From Alcaligenes pakistanensis (lineage in GTDB: Bacteria; Pseudomonadota; Gammaproteobacteria; Burkholderiales; Burkholderiaceae_B), in NCBI RefSeq assembly GCF_014652815.1, contig NZ_BMZN01000001.1:376866-440865 (forward strand): a DNA stretch of 64,000 bases, given 5' to 3'. The position numbers and the translations under genes were made by a program. Below, in pieces: positions 51,641 to 60,116 of the stretch. The first letter of the stretch is position 1; each line of letters starts with the position of its first letter. The notes below the pieces were generated by a model. The model saw nothing but the letters and a program-made list of their open reading frames with translations, did not search any database and was not told where the DNA came from.

Positions 51641-54118
51641 CTATCGGCGTCGCCCTCGAGGGCTGCGTGTGGACTTGGCAGGCTTGGCCGCCTTTTCCGC
51701 GCTGCGTTTCTCGTCCCGCTCGGCCTGCTTTTGAGAAGCACGTCGTTGGGACGCTGTCGTTCCTTTCAAAGCCAACGGTTTGGTCGAAGCCGCTTTTTTA
51801 ATAGGACGCTCAGAGGGTTCAGAGGCTTCAGCCGCCGCCTTCACCGCTTTGTAGCCGACACCCTTAACCAAGCGAAACTCGATACGACGCGCTTCCAGAT
51901 CAACGCGTGCCACCTGAACCTGGACCGCATCGGTCAAGCGATAACGCAGACCGGTACGTTCGCCACGCAGTTCGTTCGTGGTTTCGTTGTACTGGAAATA
52001 ATCCGCACCCAGCTCGGAGACATGAACCAGACCTTCTACATACAAGGTATCCAGAGTCACGAACAGGCCAAAGCTGGTGACGCCGCTCACCTTGCCGGAG
52101 TATTCCTCGCCCACATGCTCTTTGACGAACCAGCACTTGAGCCAGGCTTCCACATCTTTGGAGGCTTCGTCTGCACGGCGCTCGCGTGACGAGAGCAAGG
52201 CACCCAATTTTTCCCAACGCGCAAAATCGCGTTTGCTCGCTGGCAAGGCGGCATCACCCGGATCTTCATCAATCGCAGGAATGTAGCGCTGGCCCTTCAA
52301 AATACCTTTGATGACGCGGTGGACCAGCAAATCTGGGTAACGGCGAATTGGTGAGGTGAAATGGGCGTACTGCGAATAAGCCAAACCAAAGTGACCCGTT
52401 TTTTCCGGACTGTAAATGGCCTGCTGCATGGAGCGCAGACACATAGTCTGAATCACGGCAAAGTCAGAGCGGCCACGCGCGGCAGCCACCACTTTGGCGT
52501 AGTCGGCCGACGTAGGCTCTTCGCCCCCTTCCAGCGTCAAGCCCAGACCGCGCAAGTACTCGCGTAAGGCTTCCAGTTTGGGTGGGGTTGGGCCTTCATG
52601 CACGCGGTACAAACCATTGCGACGGCTGCGTGCAATAAAGTCTGCGGCGCATGTGTTGGCGGCCAACATACATTCTTCAATCAGCTTGTGCGCATCGTTG
52701 CGAATCAAAGGTTCGATGCGCTCGATACGACCCAAGGGATTGCAGACGATCTTGGTTTCGACCGTATCGAAATCAATTGCACCACGAGCGGTACGGCGTT
52801 CTGCCAGTAAGCGATACAAGGAATACAGGTTCTGCACTGGTTCCAGAACATGCTGAATCTGCGTGGCGGCGGGGCCATTAGGCTGCTGCAAAGCGCTCCA
52901 GATATCGGAATACGTGGTGCGCGCGTGGGAGTGGATAACCGCTTCGTAGAACTGATACGCCGACACGGTACCGGACTTGGCACCATCGGCTAGCACGACC
53001 ATATCGCACACCATAACCAGACGGTCGACCGACGGGTTCAAGGAGCAGATCCCGTTGGACAGGCTTTCGGGCAGCATGGGAATCACGCGGCGTGGGAAAT
53101 ACACGCTGGTACCACGCTCCAGGGCGTCTTCGTCCAGCGCATCGCCGGAACGTACGTAATGGCTGACGTCGGCAATCGCAACCAGCAGGCGCCAGGCCCA
53201 GCGAGGACGTTTACCTGCACCGATATCTACGCGCTCACAATAAACCGCATCATCAAAGTCGCGTGCGTCTTCACCGTCAATGGTGATGAACGGCACATCG
53301 CGCAAATCGACACGGCCTTTGTATTCAGTGGGTTTTACCTTGGCGGGAATGCGGGCAGCCTGTTTAAGGGCTTTTTCGGAGAAATCGACCGGCACTTCAA
53401 ACTTGCGCACGGCAATCTCGATTTCCATTCCGGGATCATCAATCTCGCCCAGCACTTCCACCACGCGGCCCAAAGGCTGGCGGTGACGCTCGGGTTGCTG
53501 AGTAATCTCTACCGTGACAACTTGGCCTGGCTCGGCCTCGCCCTGCTCCCCACTAGGAATCAGGATGTCGTGCTTGATGCGCTGATCTTCAGGCACCACG
53601 ATAAAGGTGCCACGCTCGCGCAAGAAGCGGCCTACCAACTTGCTGGTATGGCGCGCAGTAACTTCCACAATTGAGGCATCGGGCTTGCCGCGGTACTCGC
53701 CGACGATACGCACCATAACGTGGTCGCCGTGCAACACTTTGGCCATCTCTCGTGGCGACAAGAACAGATCAGGCTGCCCATCATCACGCTGCAAGAAGCC
53801 GAAACCGTCGCGATGGCCCAACACTTTGCCCGCGATAAAACCAGTTTGCTTATTTTTCCGGATCTTGCCTTCGGGGGAAATCAGCAGCTGACCATCACGC
53901 TCCATCGCGCGCACACGCCGCTCAAAACCCACCGTAATTTCTTCACCCAGACCCAGACTATCCGCCAGAGCCTGTAAGGTCAGGCCGTCTGCATCATCGC
54001 TCAGCCCCGCCAGGATCACTTCCCGCGTTGGGGTTTCCGGGTCGAAGTCAGGCGGCAATTCATAACGGCCCGTTGATTGAATACGGTCCTCAGTTCTGTC
54101 TTGATGTTTTTTATTCAA
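51641..54118 (-). CDS. rnr: Ribonuclease R
   Basis: An 825-aa RNB-family 3'-5' exoribonuclease that degrades structured RNA. It has an N-terminal winged helix (TREVILAGLSDDADGLTLQA), two cold-shock domains, the RNB catalytic domain (ITIDGEDARDFDDAVYCE near 270-287, the acidic Mg2+ site), an S1 domain (GEEYSGKVSGVTSFGLFVTL near 640-660) and a Lys/Arg-rich tail. Normal length. Read with rlmB. Confidence 0.96.
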   Translation of the reverse strand: MNKKHQDRTEDRIQSTGRYELPPDFDPETPTREVILAGLSDDADGLTLQALADSLGLGEEITVGFERRVRAMERDGQLLISPEGKIRKNKQTGFIAGKVLGHRDGFGFLQRDDGQPDLFLSPREMAKVLHGDHVMVRIVGEYRGKPDASIVEVTARHTSKLVGRFLRERGTFIVVPEDQRIKHDILIPSGEQGEAEPGQVVTVEITQQPERHRQPLGRVVEVLGEIDDPGMEIEIAVRKFEVPVDFSEKALKQAARIPAKVKPTEYKGRVDLRDVPFITIDGEDARDFDDAVYCERVDIGAGKRPRWAWRLLVAIADVSHYVRSGDALDEDALERGTSVYFPRRVIPMLPESLSNGICSLNPSVDRLVMVCDMVVLADGAKSGTVSAYQFYEAVIHSHARTTYSDIWSALQQPNGPAATQIQHVLEPVQNLYSLYRLLAERRTARGAIDFDTVETKIVCNPLGRIERIEPLIRNDAHKLIEECMLAANTCAADFIARSRRNGLYRVHEGPTPPKLEALREYLRGLGLTLEGGEEPTSADYAKVVAAARGRSDFAVIQTMCLRSMQQAIYSPEKTGHFGLAYSQYAHFTSPIRRYPDLLVHRVIKGILKGQRYIPAIDEDPGDAALPASKRDFARWEKLGALLSSRERRADEASKDVEAWLKCWFVKEHVGEEYSGKVSGVTSFGLFVTLDTLYVEGLVHVSELGADYFQYNETTNELRGERTGLRYRLTDAVQVQVARVDLEARRIEFRLVKGVGYKAVKAAAEASEPSERPIKKAASTKPLALKGTTASQRRASQKQAERDEKRSAEKAAKPAKSTRSPRGRRR

Positions 54119-54225
54119 AAGGACACTTCCATTATTAATAAAGTATGCCTATAATCCTTTTTCTTTGCTGCTCGCGCAGTAAAGACGTTGCAGGCTTTTG
54201 GCACAACCATAAGCATACAACGATT

Positions 54226-54310
54226 GCCCAGGTGGCGGAATTGGTAGACGCGCATGGTTCAGGTCCATGTGCCTTCGGGTGTGGAGGTTCGAGTCCTCTT
54301 CTGGGCACCA
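54226..54310 (+). tRNA. tRNA-Leu(CAG), copy 1
   Basis: An 85-nt class II tRNA with acceptor GCCCAGG, anticodon loop TTCAGGT (CAG), a long variable arm and encoded CCA. A terminator hairpin (GGTCGATCATC.. / ..GATGGTCGGCC then Ts, 54323-54356) follows. The same 85 bases recur at 56440 (minus) and 58771 (plus). Confidence 0.97.
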
Positions 54311-54676
54311 AAAATTCCGAAAGGTCGATCATCGCAAGATGGTCGGCCTTTTTTGTTTTGCTGCCCAGCACAGTGTGCATACCCTACGTTAACAGCGAGT
54401 CGCCCTGCCCGGTGCAGATGATACAAGCTCATACGACCCCACTCTTTTGTGCACACAGTCCTATTCCATGCAAAGGATTACCACGGAATGATCGGCTGCT
54501 TTCTTTACAAGCCTGTGAAAAAAAACTGAAATAAAAAAGTGACGCGGGGATAAAAGCACCTAAGCAGTGTGACTATAAAAATAGACCTTGATATCACTGC
54601 CTTTTTAAAAGATGCAGCCATAAAAAAAACCGACTGTATCCACACAATCGGTTTCAGGTTTAAGAGTTTGCTGGGC
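54311..54676 (+). other. Gap holding the tRNA-Leu terminator and the HMA-gene terminator
   Basis: About 365 bases. The left end is the tRNA terminator; a hairpin AAACCGA..TCGGTTT at 54627-54655 near the right end would end the minus-strand HMA gene. I see no gene in between. Confidence 0.55.
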
Positions 54677-54931
54677 TTAACCGCCGCAGCCTCCGCAACA
54701 TGCGCCATCCTCGCCGTGTGCAGGTTTGGCAATTTGATAGCCTGCCCGCTCAACCGCCGCATGCAGATCTTCCAGTGACACCTGAGTTTCATCAAAACGC
54801 ACCGAAGCCTTCGCATTTTCAAACGAAGCATCGGCTGCTTGCACGCCCTCCAACGCCGCCAAGGCGATGGCCACTTTATCGGCACACTCAGGATGTTGCA
54901 GACCCGCCAGTTTCAGCATTCCAACTTGCAT
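54677..54931 (-). CDS. HMA-like heavy-metal-binding protein with altered metal site and CCGGCGG tail
   Basis: An 84-aa protein with the beta-alpha-beta pattern of heavy-metal-associated (HMA/CopZ) domains. The usual GMxCxxC loop is GLQHPEC, so the first metal cysteine is His. The protein ends in the cysteine-glycine tail CCGGCGG, which could bind metal instead. I chose the ATG at 54931, with AAAGGG upstream; 54949 is an alternative. A stand-alone metallochaperone is plausible, but no copper ATPase is adjacent. Confidence 0.75.
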   Translation of the reverse strand: MQVGMLKLAGLQHPECADKVAIALAALEGVQAADASFENAKASVRFDETQVSLEDLHAAVERAGYQIAKPAHGEDGACCGGCGG

Positions 54932-54995
54932 TTTTCGTCCCTTTGACATGAGGTGAGGCAGTTGATGAAATAGCCACCGCCCATAAAGATATATA

Positions 54996-56000
54996 TTAAA
55001 TAGATCTTATTGATACGGCAAGCGATAGGACGTCACCATAGAAAAAGCCTGAGTCTTGAGAAACCGTGTCAGGCCCAGACTTAAGCAGCGCCATCAAGGC
55101 CACCACCACAATCAGGGCCGTCTGTGTCGCCACTGCGTTCAACCACATAAAGAAGGGAAAAATCACAATGGCATACACCGTAGCGGCAAACAGCATGATC
55201 TTGATCCGGCTACACTGACCAGCCATATATCCGACCACCGGGGTGGCCACAAAGGTCCGGATGTTTTTAGGGGAGTGCGGCACCCCAATGGTGGGCAATC
55301 CCGGCATGTCGGCAAAAATATCGTTAGGCACGGTCCCCGCCAGGTTGGGAATCAGTGCGATTTTCTGCGGCGTCACTTTGCGAATAGCGTCTTTGACGAC
55401 CCCGACCCAGGGACTACTCAAGTCCAGCCTGGTGGCAGGAGTAATGCAGTCCATAACAATGCGCAAATCACAAAAGGCTTTGGCACGAGGCGGCACTGCA
55501 TTCACTGGTTTTTGCGGATTACCCGCGCCCAGTGCCAAGATTTCCAAGGTATTCCAGCCAAACAAACGTTCGCCATAACTCAGACCCGACTCACTCCCAT
55601 GCTCGCTCAAGGCTTGGCCCAAGATGTACTGACCAATGCCCAGGTCGGCAATAACGGCACGTACGCCGACTGAACCGCGCTCCTCTCCAGTCTCAAGAAT
55701 CGTTGTCAGCTTGAAACCCAAACGGCCTTGCCGTGCCTGAATGACATGCTCCAAGGCAGCCAGATTAATGCTGTGCTGGCCTTTGTTATCCACCGCTCCA
55801 CGCCCATACCAGCCCTCGCCCTCTACGGTTAAGGACCAGGGCGACAAGTCATCCCGCCATTGATGATCGTGCCCAGCCAGGACATCACCATGCCCATAGG
55901 TCAGGACGGTAGGCACATCGTCCGACTCATGACGATAGGCAAGCAGAATGGGGCCCGCGCCTTGGGGGCTTCAATCAGCCACCGAAGCAGTCGAGACAAT
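54996..56000 (-). pseudogene. Chimeric pseudogene: M20 peptidase fragment joined to an MFS transporter tail
   Basis: The upstream part reads as an M20-family metallopeptidase (TYGHGDVLAGHDHQW, WYGRGAVDNKGQHSINLAAL, ILETGEERGSVGVRAVI; the metal ligands of the GHGDV and GRGAVDNKGQ motifs are visible). Its N-terminus is broken near 55960 by a frameshift, and a piece after GSVGVRAV is missing. From about 55265 the frame passes into membrane segments (SRIKIMLFAATVYAIVIFPF, ATQTALIVVVALMALL) typical of an MFS transporter, which then also stops early. The 306-aa open frame is thus two gene fragments fused by deletion, not a working protein. Confidence 0.75.
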
Positions 56001-56135
56001 GGCCTGAAAACCATACCTGCACTTGATCCACGACTGGATAGGGATATGCAGGTTTTGATTATGGCCAAACGCGTCTTATCAATGAGTGTGAGCCATTTTT
56101 TAGAGGCTTTGATTCAGGACCTTAAGCAGGTTTAA
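55989..56135 (+). pseudogene. LysR regulator, C-terminal scrap
   Basis: The frame LKTIPALDPRLDRDMQVLIM followed by SHFLEALIQDLKQV resembles the last 45 residues of a LysR-type regulator. No N-terminal part is present upstream, where the M20 fragment starts on the other strand. It is probably the relic of a divergent regulator of the M20/MFS locus. Confidence 0.5.
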
Positions 56136-56280
56136 TAGCTTGTAGCCTAGCATTGAACTGCCTGACACAGGCGGGCAGACGCTTGCTAGAGCATGGCTCA
56201 GCCAGAAAAACCGGGCTTTTTTCTGAGAGCAGAAAACAAAAAAGGCCGATCATTTTTCAATGATCGGCCTTTCGGAACTT

Positions 56281-56301
56281 TGGTGCCCAGAAGAGGACTC
56301 G
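56281..56301 (-). pseudogene. tRNA-Leu 3' scrap
   Basis: Twenty-one bases identical to the last part of the tRNA-Leu gene (CGAGTCCTCTTCTGGGCACCA on the minus strand is the full 21), followed by a terminator hairpin like that of tRNA-Leu copy 1. About 140 bases separate it from the full copy at 56440. It looks like an attachment-site scar. Confidence 0.65.
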
Positions 56302-56439
56302 GTCACATCAACGCGACCCCGGTCGGGCTTGCATGCCCGACCTTTCTCGTCCCCACGCCAGGTGCTCAAGCACCTGACTTTCTGGGTGCATAAAGCAAAA
56401 AACCGACCATCTTACGATGATCGGTTTTCTGAGGAATTT

Positions 56440-56524
56440 TGGTGCCCAGAAGAGGACTCGAACCTCCACACCCGAAGGCACATGGACCTGAACCATGCGC
56501 GTCTACCAATTCCGCCACCTGGGC
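56440..56524 (-). tRNA. tRNA-Leu(CAG), copy 2
   Basis: Identical over 85 nt to the copies at 54226 and 58771, but on the opposite strand. Its downstream hairpin (ACCGATCATC.. / ..GATGGTCGGT then Ts) resembles that of copy 3. Confidence 0.97.
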
Positions 56525-56889
56525 TCTGAATGCTTGGCTTATTTAAAAAACATGCCTGTGCAAGACAGAAGATAACTATAGCACGATTCCCTAAAAGCAC
56601 AAACTATTTTTGATCTGCATTATGCCTGCCAGAAATAAGGAGGCCCCTTGCACTTCAGAGGAATCGCTTTTATGCTTATTGCTATATCAAGAGTTGGGGA
56701 AACCCATGCCAACCTGTGTACCCGCACAAGGTGGATTCAAGATATGGCCATCTGGCAACTCAACGGGATTGTTATTACTCACCCGCTGCCAGCGGGTTTT
56801 TTTATGGCTGCCCCAGTGGGTATCCAAAGGGTCTTTTAATCCAACTTGCTCACCCGGAATTGCTTCCAAGAGCTAAACAGGAGTGTTTT
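56525..56889 (+). other. Gap with a strong terminator in front of the 56890 gene
   Basis: About 365 bases with no supported gene. A strong plus-strand terminator (ACCCGCT-GCC-AGCGGGT, T-run to 56803) lies about 90 bases before the ATG at 56890. It could end a small RNA or act as an attenuator in the leader of that gene. Confidence 0.5.
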
Positions 56890-57234
56890 ATGTCTGCGCC
56901 GTTTTACTACCACCTGACGCTGGAACAACATAGCTACCGCATTGTTCTGCGACCCGGTTGCTCTCGGCTGGTTGTGGTGTGTGAGCTGCATGCCGATACG
57001 GTCGGTGATTACGAACCGCGCTGGTTAGGTTCCAGTTGCCGGGGTGGTTACTGGACCCGGTTCCAACACGATATAGACAGCACCTTGCTGCTGAATATGG
57101 ACGCCATTGCGCGCCTGATTGACCAGCATCGCCTGGCTCATCCAAACTCGACCCTGGATACGGACTTGCAGCCCGTCCTGAAAGTAGGTGGACGTCTGCG
57201 CGCCCAGCCCTACCCTCAGCAACAAGCTGCTTAG
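56890..57234 (+). CDS. Hypothetical protein
   Basis: A 114-aa soluble protein, MSAPFYYHLTLEQHSYRIVL at the start, with four cysteines or so and many aromatic residues. The ATG at 56890 has GGAG seven bases upstream. Its 3' end overlaps the convergent siderophore-interacting gene by four bases. I do not recognise it. Confidence 0.6.
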   Translation: MSAPFYYHLTLEQHSYRIVLRPGCSRLVVVCELHADTVGDYEPRWLGSSCRGGYWTRFQHDIDSTLLLNMDAIARLIDQHRLAHPNSTLDTDLQPVLKVGGRLRAQPYPQQQAA

Positions 57235-58031
57235 TCCAGGCGCGGCGCTTCTTCGCCCTGATCGCCCTGACGCCAGTAGCTGCTGGCCCGGATAGATCCT
57301 TTATCCAAGCCTCGTTCCTGTGTCCAGTATTCACGCAGGCTTTGGGCAATAGCGTATTCAGCCGCGACCCACACGTAACCGGTACCGGTCAATTCCGGCG
57401 CCGCACGCAGCGCATCGAGTACGCCATCCACACCGGCCAAGGAAGGAATCCAGTTCACGGTCACATGATCCGGCGTTTCCATCGTGCCGACTGTTAATAG
57501 ACTGCGCGCCAGGACATACACCTGCACCTTAACGGTGGCGGGCAGTTCATGTACGCGTCGTGCCATGGCGGGGACGGCGGTTTCATCGCCAATCAGGATT
57601 TGCCAGTCTAGATCTTTGCTGACCAAGAAAGAACCGCGCGGACCGGCTACGCCCAGCTTGTCGCCTTCTTTGGCGTGCAGGGCCCATTGACATGCAGGAC
57701 CCTCACCGTGGACCACGAAATCAATATCCATTTCTTGTTCCTGCTCTCGGAACTCGCGTGGGGTGTAATCACGAATGGGGGGCTTTTCCTGGCCGGCGGC
57801 AAAGACCATGCCACGCTCGCCCATTTGGGGCAGACGCAATTCTTTAGTGGCCGGATCGGGGAAGATCAATTTGACGTGGTCATCAAAACCGGGCGTGTAA
57901 AACCCGTCCAGATCTGAGCCTGCCAGAGTGATGCGTACCATATCAGGGCCCAATTGACGCCGCTTCGTGACGGTCAGCAAACGCAATTTCAGGGTATGAG
58001 CAACTTTCTGCGTTAATTGTTCAGACTGCAT
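57231..58031 (-). CDS. Siderophore-interacting protein (FAD-dependent ferric-siderophore reductase, ViuB/YqjH-like)
   Basis: A 266-aa SIP-family flavoreductase. Motifs: VRITLAGSDLDGFYTPGFDDHVKLIFP (about 29-55), RDYTPREFREQEQEMDIDFVVHG (FAD-binding RxYTxR, about 93-115) and GPRGSFLVSKDLDWQILIGDETAVPAMARRV (NADPH side). It releases iron from siderophores in the cytoplasm by NAD(P)H-dependent reduction. It lies two bases after a PadR regulator gene, matching the YqjI-YqjH pair of enterobacteria, and a Fur box precedes that unit. Confidence 0.92.
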   Translation of the reverse strand: MQSEQLTQKVAHTLKLRLLTVTKRRQLGPDMVRITLAGSDLDGFYTPGFDDHVKLIFPDPATKELRLPQMGERGMVFAAGQEKPPIRDYTPREFREQEQEMDIDFVVHGEGPACQWALHAKEGDKLGVAGPRGSFLVSKDLDWQILIGDETAVPAMARRVHELPATVKVQVYVLARSLLTVGTMETPDHVTVNWIPSLAGVDGVLDALRAAPELTGTGYVWVAAEYAIAQSLREYWTQERGLDKGSIRASSYWRQGDQGEEAPRLD

Positions 58032-58033
58032 TC

Positions 58034-58612
58034 TTAAGACTCCTTGGGCAAATTTCGTATCTGGTCGATGGCATTTTGCAAGATCGCCACCACCTCAGCC
58101 TGACGTTCCAGGCTGGCTGTTGATTGTTCAAACATGGCCTGCTTCAGGCTATGACGTATCTGGACAAACTCCGGCAACCAACCGGTTTGTTCTTGCGCCG
58201 CTTTCAAATCTTCGTCGCTATTATGTTCGGCCAGCATCTGCCGTATCCACACCAGCTTGCGCCCACGGTAAGTCAGGGACTGCAAGAGGTAATCGCATTT
58301 TTCTTGCTGGCTTTCCAGATATTTGCGACCTTCGTCCGTCAGGCTGTACATCTTGCGACGGCCTTCTTCTTCGATCAGCACCCAACCTTGCGTTGCGCAA
58401 TACGCCAAGGCCGGATAGACCGCGCCCGCACTGGGCACATAACTGTTCTGGCTGATCTGCGCAAAACGGCGGATCAGGTGGTAACCGTGAGTACTGCCCT
58501 CTTGGAGCAGAACCATCAGCATGAGCTGCATGGCTCGGGCGGAGTACTTCCGACCCTGGCCCATATCCAGCAACATACGCTCGACATCCATTGTGTTGAA
58601 TTTCATGTTCAT
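58034..58612 (-). CDS. PadR-family regulator (YqjI-like) of the siderophore reductase
   Basis: A 192-aa PadR protein with an N-terminal winged helix (about 25-105; MLMVLLQEGSTHGYHLIRRF, SAGAVYPALAYCATQGWVLI and GRRKMYSLTDEGRKYL) and a C-terminal helical dimer domain. YqjI of E. coli has a nickel-binding N-terminal His/Cys-rich extension; it is absent here, so metal sensing would have to differ. First gene of a two-gene unit with the SIP reductase; a Fur-like box overlaps its promoter. Confidence 0.88.
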   Translation of the reverse strand: MNMKFNTMDVERMLLDMGQGRKYSARAMQLMLMVLLQEGSTHGYHLIRRFAQISQNSYVPSAGAVYPALAYCATQGWVLIEEEGRRKMYSLTDEGRKYLESQQEKCDYLLQSLTYRGRKLVWIRQMLAEHNSDEDLKAAQEQTGWLPEFVQIRHSLKQAMFEQSTASLERQAEVVAILQNAIDQIRNLPKES

Positions 58613-58638
58613 ACTCTTATGCTATATCACACGATACA

Positions 58639-58657
58639 TTCTAATGATAATGAGAAC
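58639..58657 (-). promoter_or_regulatory. Fur-like box upstream of the PadR/SIP unit
   Basis: TTCTAATGATAATGAGAAC fits the Fur consensus GATAATGATAATCATTATC in its core (AATGATAATgA) and lies 30-45 bases upstream of the PadR start. Confidence 0.75.
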
Positions 58658-58770
58658 GCCAATCAACTAGAAATTAAAATTAAATGGAATGGTGGATAAT
58701 TCTTGCGTTACGGGGAAATTTCACTCTATAATTGAATGCTTGAGACGGGTAGCAACCTGATCCTCAAAAA

Positions 58771-58855
58771 GCCCAGGTGGCGGAATTGGTAGACGCGCAT
58801 GGTTCAGGTCCATGTGCCTTCGGGTGTGGAGGTTCGAGTCCTCTTCTGGGCACCA
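58771..58855 (+). tRNA. tRNA-Leu(CAG), copy 3
   Basis: Third identical 85-nt copy, followed by the hairpin terminator ACCGATCATCGC / GATGGTCGGT and Ts (58869-58898). Confidence 0.97.
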
Positions 58856-58925
58856 AAATTCCTCAGAAAACCGATCATCGCAAGATGGTCGGTTTTTTGT
58901 TTTGCGCCTTAAAAGCAAGATAGAA

Positions 58926-58957
58926 AAGCCTGAACAGCGTTAACGCTGTTCAGGCTT
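58926..58957. terminator. Perfect palindromic terminator after the LodB-like gene
   Basis: A 16-bp inverted repeat (58926-58941 with 58942-58957; arms AAGCCTGAACAGCGTT / AACGCTGTTCAGGCTT). It lies between the tRNA-Leu unit and the convergent lodB-like gene. Confidence 0.75.
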
Positions 58958-59032
58958 CTTCAAAACTGACCTTTGCGCTGGCTAGAAAAACCTATAACAA
59001 GCGCCTTCAGTACTACCCTGCCCTTGCCACCC

Positions 59033-60106
59033 TCAATCCAGCGCACGGTGACGTCGCTGCCAGAAAGGCTGAGCCTGATAGCGTTGCTCCATACCATACA
59101 AGGCATGCTGCGAATTCAAGTGGCGTACCAGACCCAGCAGATAGTCTTTTTCATAACTACGAGCTGGCTCCGGATTACCTTGAATCAAGGCCAGCGCCGC
59201 CTGGGCCGCTTGTGACCCGCTCCACAAGGCTGTTGCCACACCATTTGCCGCCAATGGATCCATAGCCGCACCGGCGTCACCCGCACGCAAAATACGACCT
59301 TCCACAAAATAAGACACGATGCAGCTCGCCGCTGCGCTCACTTTGGGGGTGTTAGCCGCCATTTTGCTATCCAGACCCAGGCTTTCCATGCGCACCCGCG
59401 CCGCATCAGCACAAGCTAGTAAACCAGCCCACACAGCACCATCACGACTCAAGCCATCGGGCAAAAGATCCGAATCCGAGAACAAGGCCACCATCAAACG
59501 GTGACCCGGCATCGGTGACAAATACCACCACCCCAATTCCACGGCCTCAACTAAGGATGCCGCCAAGGGCTCGGCCTCTTCTGGCAAATCAAACACCTGC
59601 CAAGCAGCTACTAGCCTGTCTACACGACGGCGTTCGGCAGCAGCGCCGGCTGACAAGGCGGCACGGCCGGTACAGTCAATCAACGCACTGCTTTCCAAGC
59701 GGCTGCCATCCGCCAGCTGCGCAACCACACCTTCCGGCTGATGCTCCAGGCTCAACACGCGTGTCTGGCGAATAGTGACTGTCTTTTCTTTTTGAACGCG
59801 TTCAAGCAAGGCTTGCTCCAAGCGCGCCTTGTCTAATAAATAGCCTTGCCCATCCTCGTCCTGTACGGTGCGCAAGCCTGCGCCACCCCATACGGAAAAA
59901 CGTCCCTGCGAGCGCAAGGCTACCGTCTCATCCAGACAGCTGGCCCAGCCCAGGCTGGTCAAGACCTGCGCCCCACGCTCGGACAAGGTCTCACCAAAAG
60001 AGGGCTGAATCTCCTGCGGAGCTACCAAGCTTACTTCTTGCCCTTGCATACCCAGGCGACGCGCCGCCGCTAAACCCGCCACACCGGCGCCCACAACAAT
60101 AATCAT
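59033..60106 (-). CDS. LodB/GoxB-like FAD-dependent maturation oxygenase
   Basis: A 357-aa flavoprotein. The Rossmann motif VVGAGVAGLAAARRLG is at residues 4-19, and the second FAD motif GRILRAGDAGAAMDPLAANG is about 270-289. The family includes LodB/GoxB, which install the cysteine tryptophylquinone (CTQ) cofactor in LodA/GoxA oxidases, and tryptophan-halogenase relatives. I chose the ATG at 60106 (MIIVVGAG), 10 bases after the lodA-like stop; the pairing supports the LodB role. Confidence 0.85.
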   Translation of the reverse strand: MIIVVGAGVAGLAAARRLGMQGQEVSLVAPQEIQPSFGETLSERGAQVLTSLGWASCLDETVALRSQGRFSVWGGAGLRTVQDEDGQGYLLDKARLEQALLERVQKEKTVTIRQTRVLSLEHQPEGVVAQLADGSRLESSALIDCTGRAALSAGAAAERRRVDRLVAAWQVFDLPEEAEPLAASLVEAVELGWWYLSPMPGHRLMVALFSDSDLLPDGLSRDGAVWAGLLACADAARVRMESLGLDSKMAANTPKVSAAASCIVSYFVEGRILRAGDAGAAMDPLAANGVATALWSGSQAAQAALALIQGNPEPARSYEKDYLLGLVRHLNSQHALYGMEQRYQAQPFWQRRHRALD

Positions 60107-60116
60107 GCCTTCATCC

